This document shows positions 7,540 through 14,916 of a DNA stretch of 37,128 bases, one piece after another. Numbering within the stretch: the first letter of the stretch is position 1; every line of letters begins with the position of its first letter. Under the pieces are notes generated by a model. That model saw nothing but the letters and a program-made list of their open reading frames with translations. It did not search any database and was not told the origin of the DNA. The stretch comes from a virus. Made by a program: the position numbers and the translations under genes. The DNA lies in the IMG/VR virus record IMGVR_UViG_3300049188_000036, positions 1 to 37,128 of that record. One strand, 5' to 3'.

Positions 7540-8391
7540 TTAGTTCAGGGTTTCGTTGTAGGTTGTGAGATCTCCACGGCCAATCGTGGAGCAGGTGTAG
7601 CAGTCCTCCCCGTCCGAGGGGATGTCATCGAGCTGGCCGGCTTGCACCGTTTCCCAGATGAGTTCTGTGCGTTCGAGCGCCTTCTGCACCAGCTCGGGCT
7701 GGTAGGGCTCCACCCAGTGGATGACATCTCGGATGTCGTTGGTGTGGCGGGGAAGGAAGATGATCCGGCACCGCTCGACATGGAAGCCCTGCTTGATGAG
7801 GCCGGCCGCGTACAGCTGCTGCTGGAAGCGGTACTGGTTGCTCGGCCCCCACTTGGAGGCTTCCTCCAGGTTGCCCTGCATGAGGAACTTCCGCCGCTTG
7901 GCCAGTGCCAAGGTGAGCTTGTCGTAGGACCACTTGCCGGGGAACTTGTAATCACCCGTCTCCCCGAAAGCCGGGGTGTAGATGTCCAGGTGGCCATTGA
8001 TGTTCCCGTAGCTGGGGATGTTGATGGTGTGGACCTTGTGCTCGCGCAGGGTCTTCAGCGGCTCCCCCGTCACCGGGTGCTGGAGCACGAGGTTCTGTTC
8101 GAGCCAGTAGTGTGCCATGGTCCCGATCCAGGCGGCGTAGCCGAAGTCATTGCCGCGCTTGGGCATGTTCTCCACGAGCTTGGCTGCCATGGTGTAGCCG
8201 ACGCAGTAGGCGCAGCCGCCGATTTCCGAGGGGCCGATCTTGACCTGCTTGTCACGCTCGGACTGGCGGGTGAAGCCGGCGGTGAAGGCTGCTGTGGCCT
8301 GCTCCTCGGTGAAAATTTCAGGCTCGGCGTCCCACCCCCGCTCGGGAATGTCGAAGTCTCGCTGGCCGGGCGCTTCAGATACTGTGGTCAT
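7540..8391 (-). CDS. Cas4/RecB-like PD-(D/E)XK exonuclease
   Basis: 283 residues. The catalytic pattern is visible: His94 in GTMAHYWLEQ, Asp136 in NGHLDIY, then GDYKF with Asp147 and Lys149. A Gln-containing helix (NQYRFQQQLYAAGL) matches the QhxxY motif of RecB-family nucleases. Cys60 and Cys63 near the N-terminus and Cys264 and Cys267 near the C-terminus frame the domain as in Cas4/AddB-type 4Fe-4S nucleases. The enzyme should resect DNA ends to make ssDNA for the Sak4-like annealing ATPase encoded next. Its ATG at 8391 overlaps the upstream methyltransferase stop by 4 bp. No CRISPR array is present, so a phage recombination role is favoured. Confidence 0.85.
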   Translation of the reverse strand: MTTVSEAPGQRDFDIPERGWDAEPEIFTEEQATAAFTAGFTRQSERDKQVKIGPSEIGGCAYCVGYTMAAKLVENMPKRGNDFGYAAWIGTMAHYWLEQNLVLQHPVTGEPLKTLREHKVHTINIPSYGNINGHLDIYTPAFGETGDYKFPGKWSYDKLTLALAKRRKFLMQGNLEEASKWGPSNQYRFQQQLYAAGLIKQGFHVERCRIIFLPRHTNDIRDVIHWVEPYQPELVQKALERTELIWETVQAGQLDDIPSDGEDCYTCSTIGRGDLTTYNETLN

Positions 8392-9263
8392 GCTGCCACC
8401 TCCAGGAGTCGTATTGCGATTGCTGTTACGACGGGCACACAGACTGCGTTTCCGATGCCTTTGTAACGTGGGGAGTTCTTGCGGTTCTTGCCCCAGCCGT
8501 CCGGGAAGCCTTGCAGCCTCTCGGTCTCGATGTTGGTGAGGCGGCGGTCGCCCTCCGGGGTGCGGAGGATGGTCATGCCGCTATGGTTTCCGCCCGAGTT
8601 GCCGCCTGCGGTGAGTGTTCGAGCAATTGAGGTTTCTGTTGACTGGCCGACCGTTGAATACCGGCTACCTTGGTGGGCGAAAGGAAATACTGGGGGTCCG
8701 GCGAGTCCTCCAAGATGTCCGACAAGGTAGACTCGCTCACGATTTTGGGGGATGCCGAAATCTTTGCTGTTAAGTAGCTGCCATTCGACGCAATACCCCA
8801 GCTCGACAAGGGTTTCGATGATGACTCGGAAAGTCCTCCCTCCGTCATGGCTGAGAAGGCCTTTGACGTTTTCAAGGATGAAATGGCGCGGCTTCTTTGC
8901 TCGGAGGATTCGAGCGACATCAAAGAAAAGAGTTCCGCGCGTATCGTCAAATCCGCGTCGTCCGCCTGCGATTGAGAACGCCTGGCACGGAAATCCGCCA
9001 ACGTAGAGACCGAAGTCGGGGAGGGCGTCTGCGTCGATGAGGGTGGTGTCACCGAAGTTGATGTGGTCAAAGTGATCCTCGTAAGTAGCGATGGCGTTCT
9101 TGTCGATTTCGGAGTAGCCGACGCAGCGGACGGTGATGCCCTTTGCCGCAGCGGCCTTTTCCAGGCCCAGCTCGAAGCCTCCGATGCCGGAAAAGCCTGA
9201 GAAGTAGTCAAGGATTTCGGGCAACGTGTATGTGAGGTCCGAAAGGTCGGGGTAGAGAGTCAT
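8388..9263 (-). CDS. C5-cytosine DNA methyltransferase 2
   Basis: 291 residues, complete by motif order: YFSGFSGIGGFE (SAM loop, 20-31), VGGFPCQAFS with catalytic Cys93, FILENVKG (128-135), PQNRERVYLVG (172-182), the LTNIETERLQGFPDGW block and the C-terminal KGIGNAVCVPV. It is clearly different from the first methyltransferase (4929-5795), so the phage carries two specificities. It starts at 9263, overlapping the stop of the WhiB gene, and its stop overlaps the Cas4-like gene. This region uses slightly more A/T-rich codons than the flanking replication genes, as does methyltransferase 1, hinting at separate acquisition. Likely role: protection from host restriction, or epigenetic control. Confidence 0.95.
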   Translation of the reverse strand: MTLYPDLSDLTYTLPEILDYFSGFSGIGGFELGLEKAAAAKGITVRCVGYSEIDKNAIATYEDHFDHINFGDTTLIDADALPDFGLYVGGFPCQAFSIAGGRRGFDDTRGTLFFDVARILRAKKPRHFILENVKGLLSHDGGRTFRVIIETLVELGYCVEWQLLNSKDFGIPQNRERVYLVGHLGGLAGPPVFPFAHQGSRYSTVGQSTETSIARTLTAGGNSGGNHSGMTILRTPEGDRRLTNIETERLQGFPDGWGKNRKNSPRYKGIGNAVCVPVVTAIAIRLLEVAA

Positions 9264-9559
9264 GCTGCCGGCCTCAATCCTGGTGCGTTGATGTATGGGT
9301 CACTGGCCCAGTTCTTGAATACGGTGCGCTCGGCGGGGGTGGCCCCACCGAGGATGGCGTGCTGGTCATCGGTCTCCAAGGCGAACTCCATGCAGGCCGC
9401 TTGGAGCGGGCACTGCCGGCACACTGCCTTGGCCTGCCTGATCTGGAAGGTGTGGGTGTCACCCCAGCCATCCGGGAAGAACAGCTCCGGGTCACCGATG
9501 GTGACGCAGGGCGGCGGCTCATCTGCGATCTTCTGGAGGAACGCCTTGGACTTGCTCAT
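9260..9559 (-). CDS. WhiB-family iron-sulfur regulator
   Basis: 99 residues. Four cysteines lie in the WhiB arrangement, Cys18 then Cys47-x2-Cys50-x5-Cys56 (CRQCPLQAAC), the ligands of the 4Fe-4S cluster. Downstream is ILGGATPAER, the counterpart of the G-V/I-W-G-G turn, here with the Trp replaced. WhiB proteins occur only in actinobacteria and their phages, where they bind the primary sigma factor and alter promoter choice; phage copies can act on host whiB genes. It is translated in an ATGA-coupled string between two genes of the leftward operon. The missing Trp in the turn may change sigma contact. Confidence 0.92.
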   Translation of the reverse strand: MSKSKAFLQKIADEPPPCVTIGDPELFFPDGWGDTHTFQIRQAKAVCRQCPLQAACMEFALETDDQHAILGGATPAERTVFKNWASDPYINAPGLRPAA

Positions 9560-9909
9560 GCTGCCAACCAGCCCGCGTGTCGTGTCTCGTGCTCGGCGCG
9601 AAGGTCTTCCAGGGCCTCCAGCTTGGCCTGCTCGGCGTCGATGAACTCCTGGACCCAGGCTGCCACGGCCTGGACTTCCGCCGTGGTGCTCATCCGGGGC
9701 CTGTAGATGAACATGCCATCGCCGGCCCAGTGGCCGTAGATGCCCAGCGAGTCCGCCTTGTAGACGGGGTGGTCTGCAGCAAAGTTCAGGTTGAGGATGA
9801 AGTGGATGGTGGGATCATACTGGCGGGCTGCCTTGAACAGCGGGTCGAGGGTGTTGTGGGCGTAGCGCGCGAGCCAGAACACATCGTGGGCTGATACGGC
9901 CCGCTTCAC
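9556..9909 (-). CDS. Hypothetical protein (117 aa)
   Basis: Not recognised. A soluble alpha/beta-looking protein: MKRAVSAHDVFWLARYAHNT at the N-terminus, a central segment with aromatic residues (FILNLNFAADHPVY, GIYGHWAGDGMFIYRP), and a C-terminal amphipathic helix rich in Glu, Ala and Leu (VQAVAAWVQEFIDAEQAKLEALEDLRAE) that may form a coiled coil. There is no signal peptide or membrane segment. It overlaps the upstream gene (ATGA at 9909) and the WhiB gene downstream, so it is co-expressed with the recombination cluster. Confidence 0.75.
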   Translation of the reverse strand: MKRAVSAHDVFWLARYAHNTLDPLFKAARQYDPTIHFILNLNFAADHPVYKADSLGIYGHWAGDGMFIYRPRMSTTAEVQAVAAWVQEFIDAEQAKLEALEDLRAEHETRHAGWLAA

Positions 9910-10274
9910 GGCTTCACCAGTCCCAGGAGGAGTTCGGCGTTGGGGACGCGGAAGGCTGCCGAGAGGTGCAGCTTCTCGAACTTGGAGCCCTTGAACAGCG
10001 ACACCACCTTGATGTAGTGGTCAGCGGTCCAGTCGTAGGCGTGCAGGGTCTCCACCTCCTGCACGATGGTGGGGTTGTCTTCCGCGATGGTGGCTGCCTC
10101 GTTCTGGGCTTCGACGCCGATCTGGGCCAGCTTCATCTCGAACTCCTCAGCGAAGGCTCCGTATGCCTGCTGCTCGGGGCCTGTCATGTTGGCGAGTGCG
10201 GACTTACCCTCGGGCTGGCCGAGCTTGTCTGCGCGGAAGATGCCCCACGCCTTCTCTTGGGTGATGCCGGTCAT
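9906..10274 (-). CDS. Hypothetical protein (122 aa)
   Basis: Not recognised. CAGGAGCACACA stands before ATG 10274, so this gene opens a translation unit of closely overlapping genes running to about 7540. The sequence is acidic and mostly helical (FAEEFEMKLAQIGVEAQNEAATIAEDN) with an aromatic block YDWTADHYIKVVSLFKGSKFEKLHL. No catalytic motif, cysteine pair or membrane segment is seen. The gap upstream (10275-10336) contains a CTTACT word and a GTGTGTGG run, resembling the control elements in front of other units. Confidence 0.7.
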   Translation of the reverse strand: MTGITQEKAWGIFRADKLGQPEGKSALANMTGPEQQAYGAFAEEFEMKLAQIGVEAQNEAATIAEDNPTIVQEVETLHAYDWTADHYIKVVSLFKGSKFEKLHLSAAFRVPNAELLLGLVKP

Positions 10275-10336
10275 TGTGTGCTCCTGATTTACTGGTGTGT
10301 GGGTAAAAAGTAGGTACTGAGTAAGTCGAGGGCCTG

Positions 10337-10762
10337 CTACTTGCCGGCGTCTACCTTCAGCTCCAGGGAGAAGCCGGTGTCGGCCTGCATCAGCTCGTAG
10401 GCGGCGGGGGCCACGTTGGCCTTGACCAGTGCGCCGGAGATGGCGCTGTACTTGGCGATTTCCTCCGAGGTCAGCAGCTGCTCGGCCAGCTTGGAGTCGA
10501 AGCGGCGGGTGCGCTTGATGATGGTGCGGACAACGCCCACGGCCTTGGTGTCGCCGTCGAGCTTACCGGCCTTCTCCAGCGCTTCCTTGAAAGCCTTCTT
10601 GGCGGACTCCTGCTTGGCGACCGCTGCCTTGGCGGCGATGTCGGCCTCCAGAGCGGCCTCGGCCAGCGCTTCCAGCTCGGCATCCACGAGTTCCTGCTTG
10701 GTCTTGCCGCTGAGGGTGAGCTTGGCGGGGGCGGCGGTTCCGGTGTTGAGGGTGAGGGACAT
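10337..10762 (-). CDS. Hypothetical helical protein (141 aa)
   Basis: Not recognised. The first gene after a good leftward promoter (10815-10842), with AAGGAGCACACC before ATG 10762. Residues about 20-75 are a long Ala/Glu/Lys helix (VDAELEALAEAALEADIAAK and following) likely to form a coiled coil. The rest has a compact domain with IIKRTRRFDSKLAEQLLTSEEIAKY. The position at a promoter in the recombination half of the arm and the Ala-rich composition suggest an abundant early structural or DNA-associated protein, but nothing specific can be claimed. Confidence 0.75.
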   Translation of the reverse strand: MSLTLNTGTAAPAKLTLSGKTKQELVDAELEALAEAALEADIAAKAAVAKQESAKKAFKEALEKAGKLDGDTKAVGVVRTIIKRTRRFDSKLAEQLLTSEEIAKYSAISGALVKANVAPAAYELMQADTGFSLELKVDAGK

Positions 10763-10814
10763 GGTGTGCTCCTTGGGGTGTGTGGTGTGTATTTCTGAAC
10801 TGCTACATGACCAA

Positions 10815-10842
10815 CCTATAGACCCTCGGCCACAAGTGTCAA
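10815..10842 (-). promoter_or_regulatory. Sigma70-type promoter for the 10762 gene
   Basis: Leftward TTGACA (10837-10842), 16-bp spacer, TATAGG (10815-10820). The -35 overlaps the stop of the upstream zinc-finger gene. The gene start is 53 bp beyond the -10. GGTTGGTCATGTAGC just after the -10 resembles sequence near 16825-16845 and 23355. Confidence 0.7.
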
Positions 10843-11177
10843 GACTTTTTTCGAGAAGCTTTGATCCGCTCGTTGTAGTCGAACTCGGCTACCCGGCACC
10901 TGAAGTCCAGTTCCTCGTTGTTCCTGCGGTGCCGCTTGGCAGCTGCATTGGTGCCACAGGGCCTCAGCCGCCTTTGGGTGACGCCGCTGCCTCGCCGGCC
11001 CTCTCGCCGGTAGTGGTTCACCGATTCCCGGCACACCGGGCAGACGGCCTCTCCCAGCCTCTTGTGTGCCAGACTGCCTGACGGCCCGTACTTGCCGTTG
11101 CAGCCCAGCGGGCGGGTCTCGGGGTCATGGTCCAGGTTCCACTGCTTGAAGGCCTCATGCCCCGGCTCGAAGGCCAC
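10839..11177 (-). CDS. Zinc-finger protein, GTG start
   Basis: 112 residues. The GTG at 11177 is preferred because GGAGG stands 7 nt before it and no in-frame ATG fits; it overlaps the upstream HTH gene by 23 bp. LGCNGKYGPSGSLAHKRLGEAVCPVCRES holds a C...CxxC set plus His, a probable zinc site. A basic C-terminal half follows (RREGRRGSGVTQRRLRPCGT, AAAKRHRRNNEELDFRCRVAEFDYNERIK). Proteins with this Cys pattern followed by RHRRN-type basic helices are frequent in actinophage early regions. A nucleic-acid binding role is likely but unproven. Confidence 0.75.
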   Translation of the reverse strand: MAFEPGHEAFKQWNLDHDPETRPLGCNGKYGPSGSLAHKRLGEAVCPVCRESVNHYRREGRRGSGVTQRRLRPCGTNAAAKRHRRNNEELDFRCRVAEFDYNERIKASRKKS

Positions 11178-11406
11178 GTCCCTGCCTCCGCATCCTGTGG
11201 TTGTGGTGTTTCATGAAGGTGCCCAGCTTGCGTGCCTCCTCTATGGGCATCCCCATGCCGGGGAGGTGTCGGGAGATGGTCTCGCGGTAAACGCCGACAA
11301 CCTCAGCCACCTGCCGGTAGGGCATCCCCTCATCGAGATAGGTCTTCCACAGCGCCACGTCCTCGGCGGTGTAGCGCCTCTTACGCTGCTGCTCGGTGCT
11401 GGTCAT
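11155..11406 (-). CDS. Small helix-turn-helix protein
   Basis: 83 residues. YTAEDVALWKTYLDEGMPYRQVAEVVGVYRETISRHLPG is a helix-turn-helix of the Myb/resolvase-C style: a first helix with Trp, then MPYRQVAEVVGVYRETISRHL as the HTH pair. The C-terminus is Arg/His-rich (HHNHRMRRQGRGLR). It probably binds DNA and may regulate the leftward arm. Both ends overlap neighbours (23-26 bp), so expression is coupled. It is similar in layout to the SANT/Myb-like half of the 15260-15709 product. Confidence 0.75.
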   Translation of the reverse strand: MTSTEQQRKRRYTAEDVALWKTYLDEGMPYRQVAEVVGVYRETISRHLPGMGMPIEEARKLGTFMKHHNHRMRRQGRGLRAGA

Positions 11407-11599
11407 TGCTCTGTTCCTTCAGTATCAGTCGTTCGATTTCGGCCAGCAGCCACGGAACTTCCACGTTGGCTAGCTGGAGCGCTGCCTGTGCCTGCCCTGC
11501 GGGGTAGGAGTAGTCCAATGCCTGCGCTTGCAGGGCCTCAATGTTGGCCATGTGGCGGCTGGTCTCCCAGCGCTGCGACGCCGTTGTCTGCGCGCTCAT
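11381..11599 (-). CDS. Hypothetical protein (72 aa)
   Basis: Not recognised. I prefer the ATG at 11599 (MSAQTTASQRWETSRHMANIEA), which lies just past the stop of the MazG-like gene, over an earlier start that would intrude into that gene. The product is helical with a repetitive Ala/Gln/Leu section (ALQAQALDYSYPAGQAQAAL) and a C-terminal amphipathic helix (VPWLLAEIERLILKEQ). No motif is found. It overlaps the HTH gene downstream by 26 bp. Confidence 0.65.
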   Translation of the reverse strand: MSAQTTASQRWETSRHMANIEALQAQALDYSYPAGQAQAALQLANVEVPWLLAEIERLILKEQSNDQHRAAA

Positions 11600-11603
11600 G
11601 ACT

Positions 11604-12134
11604 CTACCTGTGATCCCCGGAGCCACTGAGGACACCGCGCTGCTTGCGGGAGGCCAGCTTGTCCAGGTTGTCGTTCATCACGGCCCAGCGGGTGGTGCCG
11701 AGGCCCGACGAGATGACATCCAGCAGCAGGACAGTTTTGCCCAGCAACTGGATGGCCTTGTCCCGGCGCTCTGCGCTGAAGTGGCCGTCGTCATCCCGAA
11801 TGGCCTTCTTCACCAGACCTTCCAGATTGCCGGACGTGGCGGTGAGGTCAAGGATGAGGTTGTGGACCAACATGCGCTCGATGACAGGGCCGTCATAGAA
11901 GCGCACCACGTCTTCGAGGGAGACCTCCAGCGTTGATGCGATGGCTGCGGAGTACCAGTAGCAGTCCCCAGCCTCGGCAGCCACATCCCGGTAGCCCTTC
12001 TTGTTGTCCAGCCATGCCTCGGCCATCTCGCCCACCTCGGAACCGAGGCCAAGGACGGTGTAGTCCAGGCTCCGGTCCACGGGGAAGATGGCGGTGGACA
12101 TGGCCTGCTGCTGGTATTCGGTGAGGGATTTCAT
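11604..12134 (-). CDS. MazG-like nucleotide pyrophosphohydrolase
   Basis: 176 residues from ATG 12134 (ATGA overlap with the helicase stop). The all-alpha NTP pyrophosphohydrolase signature is present: GLGSEVGEMAEAWLDN (Glu33, Glu36, Glu39) followed by DVAAEAGDCYWYSAAIA (Glu54, Asp57), the ExxE...ExxD magnesium set of MazG/dUTPase-like enzymes. It would hydrolyse (d)NTPs or ppGpp-like nucleotides to monophosphates, cleaning up the pool or damping host starvation signalling during infection. The C-terminal half (VVRFYDGPVIERML and on) is not typical and may determine substrate. Confidence 0.8.
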   Translation of the reverse strand: MKSLTEYQQQAMSTAIFPVDRSLDYTVLGLGSEVGEMAEAWLDNKKGYRDVAAEAGDCYWYSAAIASTLEVSLEDVVRFYDGPVIERMLVHNLILDLTATSGNLEGLVKKAIRDDDGHFSAERRDKAIQLLGKTVLLLDVISSGLGTTRWAVMNDNLDKLASRKQRGVLSGSGDHR

Positions 12135-13618
12135 GCTGCTTCCATTTCTTCTAGTGGTGCAAATGATGCGTCCAGCTGTTCCTGGTCCGCCTGGAGCTTG
12201 CCGGCCTGCCGGACCTCGACGGTGTTCTCCGCGAGGAACATGAAGCGCTGGACGGTCTTCTTCTGGCCGGGGCGGGAGAGCCTGCCCTTGGCCTGTGTGT
12301 TGAGCAGCCTGTTGTCTTCCAGGCTGACCCAGAACTCGATGTTGCAGACATCCTGCAGGCCATCTGTGCCCTCGCCTACCGTGGCGATGGAGCTGACCAT
12401 GATGTCGTACTCGATGCCGAAGTTCTCCTTCTTCCACTCGCGCTCCTCGGTGGGCATCCCGCCGATGAACCGCAGGGCGCTGTAGCCCTTGGCCTGCAGC
12501 TGCATGGTGAGCATTGTGGCGAACTTGGCCGAGTGGGTGAAGATCAGGATGGGCACCGGCCCGCCTGCGTGCAGGTCACTGATCTTGTCGAGCATGGCGT
12601 CGGCCTTGGTGGAGTAGGCGTCCTCCTCGAAGTACACCACCTCCTTGTAGGCGTACCAGCCGTTCTCGCGCTCCTCCATCTGCCAGCGGTCCCAGTTGAA
12701 CTTCTCATCATCCAGCTCCTTGTCCGGGACGCGCTGCCACTCGAACCGGATGGAGGGGACGGCCAAGCAAATCTCCCGGAGCCGGACGCGCATCACGGCC
12801 GGTAGGTCTGCCACCAGCGGGTGCTCCTCCAGCCACACGATGGCTTCCTGCTCGAAGCGGTCATACAGCTTGCGCTGGGCCGGCTTCAGGGGCACCACCA
12901 CCTCGTGGATGATGGGCTCATCCTGGTACGGGGAGGGGAAGTAGGACTTGGAGGGCAGCGAGGCCCACACGGTGCCGGGGGTGCGCTCTGCCTCGACCTT
13001 CTTCCCGCTGTACTTGTCCAGCGAGGTGGTCATGTGCATGGTGACCCAGTTCCAGAAGGAGTCGTTCTTGCCCACGATGTCATCCCGGCCGTACCAGAGC
13101 CACCGGATGGCAGCCCACGCACCCTGGATGTGGTTGCCCCACGGGGTGGCGGACAGGGCCAGCTTGTACTCGGAGTGCTTGGTGGTCATGATGGCCTCGT
13201 GGGTGCCGGCGCGGCGGTTCTGCTGCCGGTGGCACTCATCAATGATCGTGAAGTCCAGTGGCATGTTGGCCCAGTCGTACATCCGAAACTTCTCCCAGCC
13301 CACGAGGTAGACACCGGGCTCCCGCAGGACCAGCGCCTCGAAGGCGAGCTTGCCGGCCTTGGTTTTGCTGTCGATCACGCGGGGGGTGACGGTGTAGCCG
13401 GACTGGCGCTGGAAGGTCTTGGTCCAGCTGGAGAACGTGTTGACCGGGCACACCACGAGGGTGATCTTAGCCTTGGAGCGGAGCACGGCCTCGACTCCGA
13501 TGAGGGTCTTGCCGGCCCCGGTCTCGCCCCTGCAGAGGTGGGCCTTGTGTGCCAGCACCTCCAGGGTGGCCGATTCCTGCTCGGGCCTCGGGACCATTGG
13601 CGGCTTATTCATGGCCAT
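12131..13618 (-). CDS. SNF2/DEAD-like superfamily 2 helicase
   Basis: 495 residues. I use ATG 13618 because GGGAG stands 7 nt upstream; ATG 13612 is two codons later. Motif I GETGAGKTLIG, Ia VVCPVNTFSSW, II TIIDECH (DEAH-type box), III LALSATPWGN, a motif IV-V area (PILIFTHSAKFATML) and VI NTQAKGRLSRPGQKK mark an SNF2-like SF2 ATPase. The sole substantial partner genes are primase, polymerase and the recombination set, so it probably remodels or unwinds forks or recombination intermediates. No extra nuclease domain is visible. It overlaps the Cys-rich small gene by 14 bp. Confidence 0.93.
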   Translation of the reverse strand: MAMNKPPMVPRPEQESATLEVLAHKAHLCRGETGAGKTLIGVEAVLRSKAKITLVVCPVNTFSSWTKTFQRQSGYTVTPRVIDSKTKAGKLAFEALVLREPGVYLVGWEKFRMYDWANMPLDFTIIDECHRQQNRRAGTHEAIMTTKHSEYKLALSATPWGNHIQGAWAAIRWLWYGRDDIVGKNDSFWNWVTMHMTTSLDKYSGKKVEAERTPGTVWASLPSKSYFPSPYQDEPIIHEVVVPLKPAQRKLYDRFEQEAIVWLEEHPLVADLPAVMRVRLREICLAVPSIRFEWQRVPDKELDDEKFNWDRWQMEERENGWYAYKEVVYFEEDAYSTKADAMLDKISDLHAGGPVPILIFTHSAKFATMLTMQLQAKGYSALRFIGGMPTEEREWKKENFGIEYDIMVSSIATVGEGTDGLQDVCNIEFWVSLEDNRLLNTQAKGRLSRPGQKKTVQRFMFLAENTVEVRQAGKLQADQEQLDASFAPLEEMEAA

Positions 13619-13796
13619 ACGCCTTCTCCCAGTCCACATCGCAGGTGCAGCCGGCCTCCCTGCCCTTGCAGAAGCCGCAGCCGTTGCAGGCGCAGTAGTA
13701 GACATCCTCCACCCAGACGCCGGGGCTGGCCACGGACTCCGGGATGGGGTGGTGGACCTGGATGTTGCCGGTCCATTCGACGCGGGTGCAGCTCAT
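13605..13796 (-). CDS. Small cysteine-rich protein
   Basis: 63 residues with five cysteines in the C-terminal half, YYCACNGCGFCKGREAGCTC (with a further one near the start), a likely zinc- or iron-sulfur-binding knot. Its ATG overlaps the upstream stop (ATGA) and it overlaps the helicase start, so it is made together with the helicase. Function unknown; it could be a helicase accessory subunit (inference from coupling only). Confidence 0.7.
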   Translation of the reverse strand: MSCTRVEWTGNIQVHHPIPESVASPGVWVEDVYYCACNGCGFCKGREAGCTCDVDWEKAYGHE

Positions 13797-14182
13797 GCCG
13801 GCACCACCTTGGCGAGTACCCAGTCCTCGATCTGGCGCTCCCCGTGGTTGTCAGCGCCGCTGATCTTGATGCCGAGGGACTTCCAGGCGGGGCCTTGGTA
13901 CGAGGAGCTGTAGCCGCCCCTCTGGCGGGTGAGTGCCACGCCCTCGGGGAACTCGATGCCCCGGACCTTCTTGGCGATGATGATGCTGCCGTACTCCTCG
14001 GGGAACACCGGCTTGGGCCGGTCGATCAGGTAGAAGGCAGAAGCGTCGGCGTAGGGTCTGGGCGTGCCGGTATCAACTACAAACTCTGAGTAGTGGACAT
14101 GCTTGGTGTTCACCCATGCCACGAGGATGGTGTCTCCGGGCTGGATGTCGGCCCACTCGATCTGGGGGTAGTCGATCTTCAT
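13793..14182 (-). CDS. Hypothetical beta-rich protein (129 aa)
   Basis: Not recognised. The first 60 residues (IEWADIQPGDTILVAWVNT, HYSEFVVDTGTP, AFYLIDRPKPVFPEEYGSII) read as a small beta barrel of the kind often found in phage early proteins that bind nucleic acid or protein tails (SH3-like). IQPGDTI is the typical first-strand turn. There is no Cys cluster or membrane segment. ATGA overlaps join it to the genes on both sides. Confidence 0.75.
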   Translation of the reverse strand: MKIDYPQIEWADIQPGDTILVAWVNTKHVHYSEFVVDTGTPRPYADASAFYLIDRPKPVFPEEYGSIIIAKKVRGIEFPEGVALTRQRGGYSSSYQGPAWKSLGIKISGADNHGERQIEDWVLAKVVPA

Positions 14183-14553
14183 GCCGTCACCCCCAGCTGC
14201 GCGCAGAGGCGCTGCGCGAGTACGGCGACGGTGACCTCGATGGCATTGTCCATACCGAAGCGCAGACGCTCCCGGTTGGCCTCGGTGTTGGGGACCCCGT
14301 ACCAGAACTCCAGGTCGCCCTCCTCTACCCGCTGGCTCTGCTCGTAGGCCATGGCCAGCTGCACGAAGCTGGCGTCCTGGATGTCGGTGCCGAGGGCGAA
14401 GGCCAGCCAGCGGCGGGCTTCCCCGATGCCTTCCAAGGCCTGCGCCCCTGCGTAGCGGACGGCCAGTGCCACACGCTCGCGGGTCAGGGAGCCGATCAGC
14501 TCATCCTCGGGGGTCATCTCATGGAGCCTGCGGCTCATGGTAACGATGCTCAT
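14179..14553 (-). CDS. Hypothetical protein (124 aa), first gene of its unit
   Basis: Not recognised. ATG 14553 is chosen because CAGGAGCGCACA is just upstream; the frame's earlier start would sit inside the promoter region. The product is helical (TPEDELIGSLTRERVALAVRYAGAQALEGI, then ASFVQLAMAYEQSQRVEEGD). It is the first gene after the operator-promoter at 14606-14634 and probably the head of the 14553-to-about-10839 transcript that includes helicase and MazG-like genes. Confidence 0.75.
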   Translation of the reverse strand: MSIVTMSRRLHEMTPEDELIGSLTRERVALAVRYAGAQALEGIGEARRWLAFALGTDIQDASFVQLAMAYEQSQRVEEGDLEFWYGVPNTEANRERLRFGMDNAIEVTVAVLAQRLCAQLGVTA

Positions 14554-14605
14554 TGTGCGCTCCTGCTGTGTGGTGTGGGTGTGTAGGTGCTTGGGAATAA
14601 ACACG

Positions 14606-14634
14606 ACTCTACACACCTATGCGCGAGGGTTCAA
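14606..14634 (-). promoter_or_regulatory. Promoter with built-in operator, for the 14553 gene
   Basis: Leftward TTGAAC (14629-14634), 17-bp spacer, TAGAGT (14606-14611). The spacer (CCCTCGCGCATAGGTGTG) is a clear relative of the palindrome in the 20346-20374 promoter: CTCGC at the left and GTGTGTAGA at the right are shared in register. The same regulator may bind here. Confidence 0.75.
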
Positions 14635-14647
14635 TACCTGACGGGCA

Positions 14648-14681
14648 AAGAAAAGGGCCGGATGCTTGCTGCACCCGGCCC
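14648..14681 (-). terminator. Terminator after the 14697 gene
   Basis: GGGCCGG/CCGGCCC stem (14655-14661 with 14675-14681), read leftward followed by TTTTCTTT. It ends the transcript that carries the Cro-like regulator and the 65-residue gene, just before the next promoter. Confidence 0.85.
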
Positions 14682-14696
14682 TCCCCCAACGGGAGT

Positions 14697-14894
14697 TCAG
14701 ATCACCATGTCCACGACTTCTATGTCCTGGACAAAGTGGCCCATCCCGTGGGATGGCTGTCTTTCGGACTCCTGCAGGACAATATACCCATCCCCGAGGT
14801 CATCCACGATAGTGGCTGTGTCCTCCGTGAGCTGATGCCCGCTTGCAGCCGGTGAGACCCACACTGACTGACCTGCCTGAAAACGCTTCCCCAC
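14697..14894 (-). CDS. Small beta-barrel-like hypothetical protein (65 aa)
   Basis: 65 residues, GTG start at 14894; the frame is closed by a stop shortly upstream so no other start is available, and GGGGGCAGAAGAA gives an imperfect ribosome site. FQAGQSVWVSPAASGHQ, DTATIVDDLGDGYIVLQE and HFVQDIEVVDMVI alternate short strands and turns as in SH3-like or Tudor-like folds. It lies downstream of the Cro-like regulator and is followed by a terminator. Confidence 0.6.
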   Translation of the reverse strand: MGKRFQAGQSVWVSPAASGHQLTEDTATIVDDLGDGYIVLQESERQPSHGMGHFVQDIEVVDMVI

Positions 14895-14916
14895 TTCTTC
14901 TGCCCCCGCATTGCTT

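Noticed and set aside
7540-8391. Cas4-like nuclease as part of a CRISPR system
   Set aside because: No repeat-spacer array and no other cas gene in the window; the neighbours form a phage recombination set.
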